A stretch of 64,000 nucleotides of DNA from Chloranthus sessilifolius (taxonomy: Eukaryota; Streptophyta; Magnoliopsida; Chloranthales; Chloranthaceae): the NCBI GenBank assembly GCA_021018995.1, contig CM037585.1, forward strand, positions 70,868,646-70,932,645, read 5' to 3'. The notes below the pieces were generated by a model. It did not search any database, was not told the origin of the DNA, and worked only from the letters and a program-made list of their open reading frames with translations. The position numbers were made by a program, and so were the translations under genes. This document shows, in pieces, positions 10,000 to 20,524 of the stretch. How positions within the stretch are numbered: position 1 is the first letter of the stretch; every line of letters starts with the position of its first letter.

Positions 10000-12010
10000 A
10001 AAAGAGATATCTGAAGAGGCCGAATACATTACTAACGGGTCCGCTACATTCAGAACGAACTTTAAACATCATATGTGTATCGTGGTGAGAAAACAAAAGC
10101 CCTGTATGTCGGGAAAAATGGTCGTTTCTCAAGGTAATCGGTCCTTAAGCGCTTAATGGCATTACTGGGCATAATCGAGGTGGAATGAGTTGCGAAAGCC
10201 CAATATCTAGGAAAAATGGTCACTTCTCGAGATGATTTGATGGAGTTTAATGTTTAAGATTCATTCTGAATGCAACAGCTTCATAAGTAAGGAGGGTGAT
10301 CGACCCACATTCAAAGATAGGCCCGAAGCAAGTATGCAATGTTCCACAATTTGTGTCCAATCATATGAGGCATTGACTACCTCATCTGCCTATTCACGGG
10401 TGCCCTTGCTTGAAGCAGGGTTTGAGGTCTTTGGGCGAACCCGTTGATCCTGATGTTTATTTAGCATGACTACCCGAGTGGAGCGAATAGATTTCATAAT
10501 ACTTTTAAGAGTACGTACTATTTTTTGATAATATGCTCTGGATCAATATGACCTAGAGCATCCAACTTCAAATAACACTAAATAGATCTTGCCAAAATTA
10601 GGTGCCCACCGAAGGGGATACCTAATCCTGGTCTCTGTCGATAATGATCTTACGAATCATTTTACTATGCATAAACATGCACCCATTAGGGGCAATAAGC
10701 AACAATGGCGATTGAGGTCTCGACCCAAATCCTTTTCGGGTATAATTTTCGAGAAAAAATGACCATCCTAACAAATACCCAGATGCATGGCGTATACTTT
10801 ATAGGGATATTGTGCCAATACAGGTTTTAAACCTGCAAAAATAAGGGAAATGAACCCTTCTGCTTGCATGTTTGCATATAGTTGATTGATATGTAGTTTC
10901 ATTTTCAACAGGTTGGTCTCAACCAACGATTGACCTTTTTCTGAGAAATTTGATGTTTAGGACACTAAAGTTCGCCTGAATCCAAAGACAGAGCGCTTAG
11001 CTCGAAGATTTAGTAGTGGAATCAACTTGATCGAAATATTGACCGTTGATCAGGATTGATGCCGTTGCTCCCACTTTGAAGTAGGATCCAAAAATCCAAG
11101 GCAAACCTTAGACTTAGGACATTGATATAGCACAACTGTGTTACTGATAAAATATTAACATTTTTACCGCTTCGAAATACGTATGTGCGTAGCTGTGCGT
11201 CCAATCATATGAGGCATAGACCGCCTCATTTAACTGGTCACGGGTATCCCGCTTGAAGCAGGGTTCGAGGTCTTTGGGCGAACCCATTGATCCCGACGTT
11301 TATTTAGTACGACTACCCGAGCAAAGCGAATAGATGTCACTACGCTTTTTGGGAGTATGTGCTATCTTTTCGAAACACATATTTTTTTGTTATTTTATGT
11401 GGGAAATTTTTGACCTTTTTTGTGTTCATCATTTTATGTGATTTTTTAATGTTTTGAGTTATCATTTTATGTGATTTTTTTTTGGATTTTAAGTAATCAT
11501 TTCATGTGATTCTATCACTTTATCACTTCTATTATTTTATGCGAATTATTATCTTTATTTTCTTTATTTTTGTATTTTTTTGGATTTTTATGTTATCATT
11601 TTACGTGATTCTATCACTTTATCACTTCTATTATTTTCTGCGAATTATTTTTGGAATTTTCTTTATCCTTTTTTATGAAGTTTTTAGATTTTTCAAAGCT
11701 ATCATTTTGTGTGATTTTTTGGATTTTTAAGCCATCATTTTATGTGTTTTTTGGTTTTCAAAACTATCATTTTATGCGATTTTTTTTGGTTTTTTAAAGA
11801 CTATCATTTTAGTGAATTATTCTATCATTTTATGTGACTTATTTTTGGCTTTTTATGTGATTTTTTTTCATTATTTTTTAGACTTTTTCCACATTTTTCT
11901 GTGTAGGATCGGGATGCTTATTGATCTCGATCCATTTTATTCTAACACGGCTTCCCGAGCAAGCCGAATGAGGATCATTATGCCGTTTGGGGGTATGTGC
12001 ATCTGTCGGG
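10000..12010 (-). repeat. Repeat-rich 3' non-coding region of the Tat element
   Basis: Three copies of a 100-180 bp segment: 10353-10530, 11197-11367 and a shorter one at 11906-12006. Shared words include CCAATCATATGAGGCAT, GAAGCAGGGTT and ACTACCCGAGC. Between copies two and three lies an AT-rich tandem repeat. Amplified repeats near the 3' LTR are known from Tat-lineage elements such as Retand. No coding sequence is recognised. Confidence 0.65.
11390..11885 (+). repeat. AT-rich tandem repeat of ATCATTTTATGTGATTTTTT units
   Basis: About twelve or more imperfect units of 20-45 bp built on ATCATTTTATGTGATTTTT. A larger unit with ATCACTTTATCACTTCTATT occurs twice (about 11500-11545 and 11600-11650). 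Open frames across it encode only F/I/L-rich strings and are not genes. Confidence 0.85.
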
Positions 12011-12090
12011 GATAACAAACAAAGAGAGGGGGATACCGGGGTATGCCTGTGACCCGCACGAGGCCCAAAACCCAGCCCATAAGTGACTTG

Positions 12091-12161
12091 CTGCAACTAT
12101 TGGTTCGCCAAGCCAACTGAGGGCTCAAAATAGCCTGGCGCAACTAATAGTCGCACCAAGC
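12091..12161 (+). promoter_or_regulatory. Palindromic motif pair upstream of the PMD gene
   Basis: Two units, at about 12091-12112 and 12134-12161, variants of the GCGCAACTATTAGTTGCGC palindrome of the Tat U3. An AATTTAAAG TATA-like sequence follows at about 12178-12186. It lies 130-200 bp upstream of the first visible exon of the accessory gene. Confidence 0.65.
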
Positions 12162-12289
12162 CTGGCTGGGGATTCGAATTTAAAGTGCCTGAGTTCGGGC
12201 AGCAGGGGTGTATTTTCAAAAAAATTTCTCCCCCTCACTAAACCGAAAACAGGCCTCCCCTAGGATTCCTTTACATCGCCTCTACGCGT

Positions 12290-13219
12290 GCCTCATCGCC
12301 AGCATTTATTTACGCTGATTGATCGCCCACTTCGCGCTAGATCAAAGACCCCTTTTTTCTTCAAAGGTAACCATTTAAACCCCATTTAATTTTATTTTTC
12401 TTGATTTTTCTTGCAAATGTGATCATGATCTTGCATTTTTAGATGGTGAATAGTTTATTTTCGTTGTAAGCATGTTTATTGATAATGTGTTGATGATATT
12501 TCATGGATGATGCCCTATTTTTGTTATTTTATGGGTTTTTATTAATACATAATATATATTTTTTTGTTGTTTTTACTTGTGCATATAAAAAGGACTCTAT
12601 TTTAGGTTTTTGTTTTTGTTTTCATTTTTCAATATAAAGTAAGGATTTTTGGTCATTTGTTTTTGGAAAACTAACTAATGAAAGGGGATTTTTGGCCTCT
12701 CTTTTTTGAAAATTAATTAAGGAAAATGATCTTTGGCTTCTATTTTTTGAAAATGAATTAAGGAAAAGGATTTTATTTTTGGTTTTTTGTTGTTTTTCTT
12801 TTGAAAACTAAATAAGGAATCGATTTATTTTGTTGTTGGTTTTCTGATTTTATGGACATAAAAGACTGGATTTTTCGTTTGATTTTTTTGTTTTTGCAAA
12901 CATAAAGGAATGAATTTTTTTGTTTTGTTTTTTTTTTTTTTTTTTGATTATGGAAGTATAAAGAAAAAACAAAATTTTGTTGTTGTTTTTTTTTATTTGC
13001 CTTGTTGTTGTTGCTTTTTTCTTTCTTTCTTTTTTTCTTGGTCTTTACTAACATAAAGAAAATAAAATTTTTTGTTTAATTCTATGGAAAGGAACTTGGT
13101 GTTTTTAATTTTGCTTTATTTTATAAAACAAAAGGAAAGGGATTTTCTTGCATACATATATGTTTTTTTGAAAATAAAAGAAAGGTGAGAGCATACTTAC
13201 CTTCCCTTTGCTTGTAGCA
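12290..13219 (+). other. Leader exon end and T-rich 5' intron of the PMD gene
   Basis: A leader segment ends in CTTCAAAG/GTAACC near 12366. The following 850 bp is T-rich, with poly-T and repeated AAGGAATT words, and ends in TTGCTTGTAG/CAAAAA at 13218-13219. This is a classic plant 5'-UTR intron layout. The truncated copy at 6870-7361 has the same donor context, which supports the reading. The K/N-rich frame on the opposite strand is only an image of the poly-T. Confidence 0.5.
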
Positions 13220-13276
13220 AAAAATGGTTCTTTATCACTGATCCGATCTAATATGACTGCTCACTTTTGCCTCAAA

Positions 13277-15675
13277 ATGTCTGGTGATGAAGAATATGTG
13301 CCTGAGGAGGGTCAGGAGGAGGGGCCTGGCGTGGTTTATGGTCCCCGTGGGGAGCAATTCTTCGTGGTAGAACGCCAGGCCGATCCGTGGCTAGAGATGC
13401 AGGGCGAGGCTGCCCGAGTCGGCCTTCTTTACCAGCAATATATCCACATCTACAACTTTGGTATAATAGGCAAGGTAAAAGATAAGTTCAATTCTTCTTT
13501 TTTTGTGTGGTTTTACTTTATTTCCATGACCTGATGCATCTTTCTCTTTTGACGCAGGCCTTGCCCCATATCATATTCTGAGGGGGCTGGCTGGACTTCC
13601 ATGACTTTTATCGCTACATCCCCCCCATGGTGAAGTATTTGCTTGAGCAGGCAGGTTTCAGGGAGTTCTTGTCCTGCTCCCCCATGAGGGCTGACGCCGC
13701 ATACCTAAGAGCATTGATAGAAAGGTTTTGCCCGGAGACCATGTCTTTTCACATGGCCTGTGCTGAGATGACCCTGGCGTGGATTGGGCGATGATTACCG
13801 GTATTCAGGTAGGGGGCACTCTGATCGCCAACCTCGCAGTGCTTAGCAGAGATGATATTGTCAGATTGATAGGGGATTACCACCCTTGTGGAAGTTTGCT
13901 TGGTACCGAGGTCAAGATGACTTGGCCGTCTAAGCTCTATCGGCTGAATGAGTAGGTAGATCTGGACCAACTAGATTTGGAGCTTTACATTGAGCCCGAG
14001 CGTGCGATTGTCTTGGCCCACATCACACTTCTACTCCTATTGGGCAAAACTATCTTTACTAATGCAAGCAGCAGATGAGTCAATTTGGCACTGCTGAGCG
14101 CCATGGATAATTAGCTCGATATCCACAGATATGACTGGGGCGGGGCCGGATATGCGATGTTGATGTATGGCATAGCCCGAGTATCTACAGGGGATTCGAA
14201 GTCCACTGTTAGTTTCTTGCCGGCTCTGGAGGTAATCTCTAATGCTTTTGCTTTTGTCAGTTTATTTGGGTGGTCATTGCATGTTACTGACTTGTCTTTC
14301 GTGCACTGGTAGGCATGGGGGTACCTGCATTTCTAACCCGGACGCCCACTTCTCCACTCCGAGATCTACACCTATCCCCTCCTTAGCAATTGGAACAAAT
14401 TCCGACGCCGCGATGTGGGCATGAAGCATTTAGAGATGGGCCTAAGGTCCCAATTTGATCTGATGATCCCCGAGCAGGTAAGGCCTTTTCACCTCTATTT
14501 ATTTCAGTTCGGAAATTCTCCTTTATTATTATGTCGCAATTTTGGTTGATTGGCCACCTCTTGACTTGGACAGATCATTTATGACCCGTACCTTGGCTCT
14601 GTTTTCTAGGACCGGGCTACCGTAGGTCCATCGCGCCTTTTTTAACAACCACCGCGTCATCTTCTTCTATGGGGCATGGGATAGGGCATACTATCTGGGA
14701 GAGCGGATAGTTCACTAGTATCAGGGCTATCCCACCACACCCATGGATCCTCTTACAGATGTTTTGGACCCTGTGGGTAGTATTGAGGAGCTCACTGCGG
14801 CCTTTCTCCATGATGGAATCCCCATTAATGCCCTTCTCGTGCCCGGGGACTATCGGCCATGGTATGAGTCATTGCCGTGTTGGTTTATTCTATCGCGCTT
14901 TATCCCTAGCATCAATTTCCTTGCTTTCGATGGCCCGCACACCCAGGTAATTCTCCTTTCTTTTTTACATTAGTCCCCCTTTTGATTTTAATTCAACTTT
15001 TGTTCCTACTAAGTGAATCTCTATCTTATTCATAGTTTGTCCAAGGGGATGACACAAATAATGACGGTGGGGCGGCAGTGGGTACTGCGGGCGCCTTAGA
15101 GGTTGGTCCCTCAGATGCTGGTGCTTCTGATGTGGGTCCCTCAGGTGAGGGTTCTTGAGGTGTTGGTCCATCGAATTCTTCTCATGTGGGTGCCCTCGGT
15201 GGTACCCCTGTCGTGGTCCATGGGACCTTCAGATGCCTCGATGACAACTTTCTCTCTGGTCTGTGCTGACATAGATAGGCAGGCATGCCTCTCAGCTGAA
15301 GTGGTTCGGGCCCTTACTCCTGAGGTGGTTCCGGGGGTAAGACCCTTTTGATCATTCTTTCTTGGTTTCGGCTCTTTTGATAAATACCTGTGTTTCGTAA
15401 CAAACCCTGTAACTGACACCTTTCCCTTCTGAATTTAGAACTTCGAGTCGGCCATGGATCAAGCCGCGTATTATCATAACATTGGAGAGATCCAGGACAT
15501 GGAGGTGGTGAGTATCTTGCTGCTCAGTCTTTCTCACTATTTTTCCATCCTTGTCTTTCAATTTGTTCTTGATTTGTGACCTTGGCTATGATTTGTAGCG
15601 CGCACGTGAAAAGGAATCACACTCTCTACTTAGTCGGCTTTCACAGGCGTGGTCTTGGGTAGGAGATCTATAGAC
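13277..15675 (+). pseudogene. Degenerate plant mobile domain (PMD, MAIN/MAIL-type) gene, antisense accessory gene of a Tat element
   Basis: A first coding segment starts at ATG 13277 (MSGDEEYVPEEG...) and ends at a CAAG/GTAAAA donor near 13474; the next begins after GACGCAG at 13557. Later segments carry PMD hallmarks: FCPETMSFHMACAEMTLAW (equivalent to the usual rWRPETHTFHLPxGEMTxTLxD), a segment with LALLSAMDN...YDWGGAGYAMLMYGIAR, then AWGYLHF after an intron, and YLGERIVHxYQG further on. Junctions at 14231 (GAG/GTAATC), 14312 (TAG/GCATGG), 14480 and 15036 have consensus splice ends, so the gene keeps introns. It is broken, with several interruptions. PMD proteins are nuclear silencing-related factors, and PMD genes are also carried by transposons, including antisense extra ORFs in Tat-lineage retrotransposons (recalled from literature). 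It lies on the strand opposite to the Tat element. Confidence 0.65.
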
Positions 15676-16148
15676 CTTTCAAAGCTCCTTACGCCGGTGA
15701 AAGAAATCGAAGGGTGCCAACAAGGACTAGGCCTAGTTTCTCCTTTTGAACACTTTAAACATTTTGGGATGATTTTTATTTTGGATTTGAAAAGTTTGTA
15801 ACCAATAATTGTGGCACTCCTCGGATGATTTTCTTCTTGGAAATGTTTAGTGCTCTCTCTTTGATTGCATGCTATGTTTCCCTTGCATTATATATGATTG
15901 GTTGCAGGATGGTTTTGATGATTGCTCATAAAAATGGCCCTTTGATGTCGCATGCCTCTATGTGAGTTTCTCCTGCACAAAAATCAAATGATTTCAACGT
16001 TAGGTGCCCTTTGATTTTTATGTTTGTGGCTGTCTTTTAAGACATAAAACAGGTGAACAGTCTAACTGGCTAAAGGGGGGCTAGTAAAGACATAAAAATC
16101 TCCTAAAAAGCTCCCAAAATGGCATAGAAGGGGGGGGCAGATTGGTCC
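15676..16148 (+). other. Non-coding spacer after the PMD gene
   Basis: T-rich sequence with no coding signal, probably the 3' UTR and downstream spacer of the PMD gene. It ends at the motif array upstream of the next accessory gene. Confidence 0.4.
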
Positions 16149-16268
16149 GGCACAACTATTACATGTGCCAGGCTAATCCTTGGGGGAATTTACATTGGCG
16201 CAACTATTAGTTGTGCCCGGTATAGCATGGGGGGAAATTGCACTGGTGCAACTATTAGTTGCCCCAGG
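16149..16268 (+). promoter_or_regulatory. Three palindromic motif units, 48-bp spacing, upstream of the DUF7745-like gene
   Basis: Units start at about 16149, 16197 and 16245. Two contain the exact core CAACTATTAGTTG; the first has ACAACTATTACATG. They are flanked by GGCGC- or GGTGC-like and GCCC-like arms and by G-runs. A CTTTATATGCCC TATA-like sequence follows at 16290-16301, and the gene's ATG is at 16436. Same motif as in the Tat LTR (9357-9522) and the PMD leader. Confidence 0.75.
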
Positions 16269-16435
16269 TTTAGCTTGGGGGCAGTGGGCCCTTTATATGC
16301 CCGAGAAAGACTATTTTTTCTTTCTTTTTTCTTTGACTTAGTTTTTTCAGCTGATTTTTCCTCTCCTTGCTTTCCCAAGGGTGGGTCCATCGACATACAT
16401 TGAATTTTATATTTTTGAAAGATCTCTGTACATCT

Positions 16436-17954
16436 ATGGACCCACTTTCCAACCCTCCCTTACACGGAGGGCCCGGAACCAATTTACTCCTTTCTTTGGG
16501 CTTGGGGCCCAATTTTCTAAAAAGTTGGCTTGGGAGCTTGAATGAGCGCGAGCTCGTTGATCTGGAGTGGCTTGGACTATCCCGTCTTCCCTTCTTTCTT
16601 GAGGTTCCTCCACGGTGGGACCTACTTGATGCGACAACCTCATTTTGGGATACAAATGCCCATGTGTTCCGTTTTGGGAAGAGGAAGCTAACTCCCACTC
16701 TTGAAGAGTTATCCAATTTGTCTGGCTTGAAGCTCCACAGAGGCCTTACAAGGGTCACACCAAAGTTGGCTTATTCCAAGTCCATTCACCTTACCCTAGG
16801 TTTGAAGAAATTTGAGTATGAGAAAAGTCTCATTGGGGGGCCCACAAGGTGTTCGATCAAATTCTTCAAAAACTTTTTGGTGAGGAAAGTCTTCAAAAAT
16901 TGCCGGTTAGGAATATCTTCAATGTGAAAGCCTTTGCTCTTAGTCTCATCTCGGAAGTCCTTTTCTTCAATGGGGGAGAGAGATTCTCTTTGGCTCTCTG
17001 CAATGTTTTAACCAAGTTGGTAGAGAGCTGATCAGTGATGCACCTAGTCCTTGCTGAATGATTCTGATGCCTTGATGAATTCGCTCTGGGCAAGGTGGAG
17101 AGCCTCAGGGGATGTCCTTTGCTACTCCAGGTCTGGTTAGGTAAGCATCTCTCTATCTTGGGACCCATGCCCCATTTTTACATCGCTCGAGGTGAGGCGG
17201 TTCGATGCTTTCTAAGTAGGTGTCACTTGATTCTGGAGGGAGATTTGTTAGCTTTGAAGCTTTCCTGATTGATGTAAAGCTGATATGGAAACTTCCTTGG
17301 TCGGATCGGACCTTCCCAATAGTTCGTTCCAGAGACCATGAGGGCATCACCCTCCTAGGATTGACTGGTAGCACCTTCTACTTCCCATTCTGGGTGTTGC
17401 GTCAGTTCGACTGCTCTGAGCAGGTTCCTTGAGAGGCGAAACCCCCTCTATGTGACTTGATCTTTTCTAGGGGGTCCTCTAGGGACATGGATCGGATTGT
17501 CGCTCTTTAAGAGACACGTCAGTCGACGTTGATGTGTGATATGGAGAAAGGAGATTCAGTTCAGTCTTCCCCTAAGTATGAGGCTTGGCTATCGGTTGAG
17601 CAGCTTGCTATCGATCATCTAGATCAGGCAAAGAGTATTGATATGGGAGGCCCCTAGCCGAAGAAAGATACGGCGCTTCGAGCTCGCATTGAGCTGCTGA
17701 TTGATGAGAAGAGGGTCCTGCAAGAGCTTTTGGCTCAAGAGAAAGTTTGAGTAGAGGTAGCGAAGACCAGAGCTAGCATAGCTAAGAGCGAGGTCCTTCG
17801 TCTGGAAGGATCCTTGAATGTTGCTCAGGGGACTACTGATGCTTCTCGAAAGAGGTACAAGAGCTTGCATGGTCGTTGGTTGACCGAGCGGAATGTCCGA
17901 GAGGATAGTTTTCACACTGAGATTAGTGCCTTGAAGCGCGAGCTGGGCCGTTAA
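16436..17954 (+). pseudogene. Degenerate DUF7745-like (PMD-related) gene with coiled-coil C-terminus
   Basis: ATG 16436 (MDPLSNPPLHGGPGTNLL...) was chosen because it follows the TATA-like box and matches where similarity begins. The first segment contains WDTNAHVFRFGKRKLTPTLEEL, the signature of plant DUF7745/PMD-related proteins (WD...HxFRFGxxELxPTxEE). Further on, FALSLISEVLFFNGG and CPLLLQVWLGKHLS match the later conserved blocks. The last 400 bp encode heptad-like, K/E/R-rich segments (ARIELLIDEKRVLQELLAQE and on to SALKRELGR), a likely coiled coil. The reading frame is interrupted several times. It stands downstream of the PMD gene on the same strand and is antisense to the presumed Tat element. 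The function is unknown; a nuclear DNA- or chromatin-related role is inference. Confidence 0.6.
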
Positions 17955-18129
17955 TTCCCTCCTGCACAGATATCTTTTTGCATAGATCAGATTCACAGAA
18001 AAGGGGCATAAGAAACCCCCTTTATAGATACACATTTTTGGTGTACATATTTTCTTTATGTTTTGATTTCTTTCTACTTTTGTAAAAATAGGAAAGAAAG
18101 AAAGCTAGAAATCATACCGACTATTTTTT

Positions 18130-18400
18130 GGGATGTGGTGTAAGCGGTACAGTTGTAAATGGAAAAGGGGTATCTATTATATTTACAAAGACTTCTCCTT
18201 TTTGTTGTTCTTTCTGATTAATGGGTCCCTTTTGGAATGTGCACAGCTTGGGCATGGAAATGGAAAAGGGAAATCATTATCTTTAACAAAAAGGGCTTCC
18301 CCGCCCAGGTGCACGAAGTGTGGGCATGAAAGTGGAAAAGGGAAATTATTATCTTTGACAAAAGGGGCTTTTTGCCATGTCCTTTATTCTCTTTTTGTTT
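18130..18400 (+). repeat. Three imperfect tandem units of 75-100 bp
   Basis: Each unit contains GTGG/GTGT...ATGGAAAAGGG..ATCATTATCTTTA..AAAAAGG. A fourth weak trace is at 18600-18660. Non-coding and downstream of the DUF7745-like gene. Confidence 0.65.
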
Positions 18401-18739
18401 GGTTTAATGCCCCAATCACAAGGTGAGATCTGGGGTCCCCTTTTGAGCATGGTCGAACCCATTTTAAGTTATCGAATCTAGGTGAGTTTCAGCATCTTTC
18501 CCAAGACCGAAACGTCAATCCTTTTGGATTGATTCAAACCTTTTACGTTGGGTCATGTGTTTGACGAAGCAGTTTCACAAAGACAATTCTGGTCGGGGCC
18601 TGATTTGAACTAACATAAGCGGCCCAGTTGGAAAAAGGGGATCAAGGAGAGTAACCAAAAGGGCTCCTCAAACATTAATCTTATCAACAAGTTCAAACCT
18701 TTCTTTTTTAACTTTTATTTTTAATCCTTTTTTACTCAC

Positions 18740-18935
18740 AATGCCCAAGGGGGGTTCGTCATGCCCATTTTCGCCCTCTTTTTACCCATGGCGCCCTTTC
18801 GGGTTTTCACCACATCCATGGGTTTAGCTCTCTTACCCCAAGCGCCCTTTCGAGTTTTCACCTGGTCCGCGCAAACTCACTATTTTTACCTGTAGCGCCC
18901 TTTGGGGTTTTCACCACGTCCCTCTTGCTTTGAGC
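18740..18935 (-). repeat. Three tandem units with GCGCCCTTTCGGGTTTTCACC
   Basis: Units at about 18785, 18845 and 18893 share GCGCCCTTTSGxGTTTTCACC with 50-60 bp spacing. On the minus strand this reads GTGAAAACCCGAAAGGGCGC, a phrase I associate with the region following integrase in Tat-lineage elements, consistent with a minus-strand Tat element here. Confidence 0.6.
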
Positions 18936-19057
18936 TTGTATTCCTATCTTATTTTTTCTTTCTATTTCTTTTATTTTTCAAAAGCCACGACATAGATGTC
19001 GATTCTGTCTTAGCCTGCTAGATGGGGTTCTGGTGTCGTCTCTCGACTCGGCTTGTT
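18936..19057. other. Short spacer, no feature recognised
   Basis: Unassigned sequence between the Tat 3' region and the truncated Athila-type LTR. It could hold the remainder of the Tat region after integrase; nothing in it allows a firm call. Confidence 0.3.
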
Positions 19058-20524
19058 ATTATTCACAGAGATCAGGTCTTAAAGCAGCCGCGCGATGAAC
19101 ATAGCGAGTTTTTGTGTGAACTAGACTAAAATTCACCTCGCAGAGTTCGTGCGTGGCCTTGGAAGAGAGCGATGCCCATAATTCTCCTCTTGTAGATCTC
19201 GCGCACTCTGAAGCCTTACCAATTACTATGCGAGTGCAAGAGCATAACTGCATGAGTCCCTAGGGAGAGAGAGAGCTTTTGAAGCTCTACTGTGCTAAAA
19301 GAATAGGCACTCCAGATCATCTCCGTGACAACAGTGCAGTGCAAAGGAACTGCGCGAGTGAGCACTTCCCACCAACCAAAAGCTATTTTGCGAAGGCCCT
19401 GTAACTGCTCGAATAGGTAAATGCATATGCCAGCCCCGCGAAGCATGGGCTCCCCACTTCTTAGTTTAACTTAAGGACCTTTTGGGAATTTCCCAAGGCT
19501 AGGGCACACATCTTGAGGTGCGGATTTCGAGGCGCATGACTCAAGACATTCAAGAGATGTAACAATGACACTTTTGCTAAAAACATTAGGGTTAATCCCT
19601 TCAGAGCCAAGGTAGTATGGACCGAGTATATAAGCTAAACTTAGAGTCTAGTTTTATCATCAACCCTTCTTTTCATCCTCTCCCGGCTGCGAGCTCCAGC
19701 AGGCTAGAGTTAGGGTTTAATCACCTCTTTTTTTCTTTTATCTTCTCTCTTAGCCTAGTACTTGCTGGCTAATCCCCCTGTAAGTAGTTAGGTTTAGTTT
19801 TATTTTAGTTTGTAGTAGGTTTTTATATACATTGGGATTATGGATGAGCAGTTGTGTATAGGCTGCAGCCTGGAGACAGTTCATTGTAAGTTTTGTGTTT
19901 ATCAATGGATTGTTGTTTTAATGCCTAATTGGATCTAAAGATCTTATGGTTGCTTTAGATGGCTATAGGATCTATGTATTTGGGACTAGCCCATTCAGTT
20001 TCTAGCAGATCTATTGTTTACCATTTGATTTCCCTTGGTTTGATAGCCTCATGGAAAGCAATATTGGATCTGTAGTGAGATCTAGGGAGCTCGGAGGCCT
20101 GTGGACCATGGTGGCTGCAGCAGTTTTCATGTTCTTTCTCAGGCCTCTGTGGTATGGACAGACCAATGGGATATCCTGTGACCATTCGAATGGATAGAGT
20201 ATAGCCCTAAGGTTGTGTCCATTCACATGTTTTAGAAGGATTCTTCTCCCCTGCACATGAGCTTCTAGATCCTTGTGAGGAGGTTTGTATAGGAACTGGC
20301 TCCTGTCTATTTTACCTAGCCGATATCAGATATTAGATCTGATCTCTTTGTAGTAATTACAGCTTGTGGCTGAGTCATTGCAGGTTGTTTGCAGTAATAG
20401 CTGAATCTAAAGCCCTATTCAACCTGTTGCATGGTCCTTTTTGTGGGTACTACTGAGCCATTGGCCTTAGCAAAGCACTTAGGATCTTATGGGTTTGAAT
20501 ACCTATGGATGTCAGTTAGGTTTG
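19058..20524 (+). mobile_element. LTR fragment of Athila-like family A
   Basis: From TCACAGAGATCAGGTC onward it aligns with 30195-30384 and then with about 30850-32262. TATA box TATATAAG at 19627-19634. Both ends are missing: the 5' end starts abruptly, and at 20525 it is interrupted by the minus-strand family B LTR. The interruption falls at the position equivalent to about 32255 in the complete LTR. Confidence 0.75.

Noticed and set aside
12773-13054. Lys/Asn/Gln-rich open frame on the minus strand
   Set aside because: Complement of poly-T in an intron-like stretch.
13277-17954. Functional host genes
   Set aside because: Domain similarity is clear but both have several interruptions and sit within an element in antisense position.
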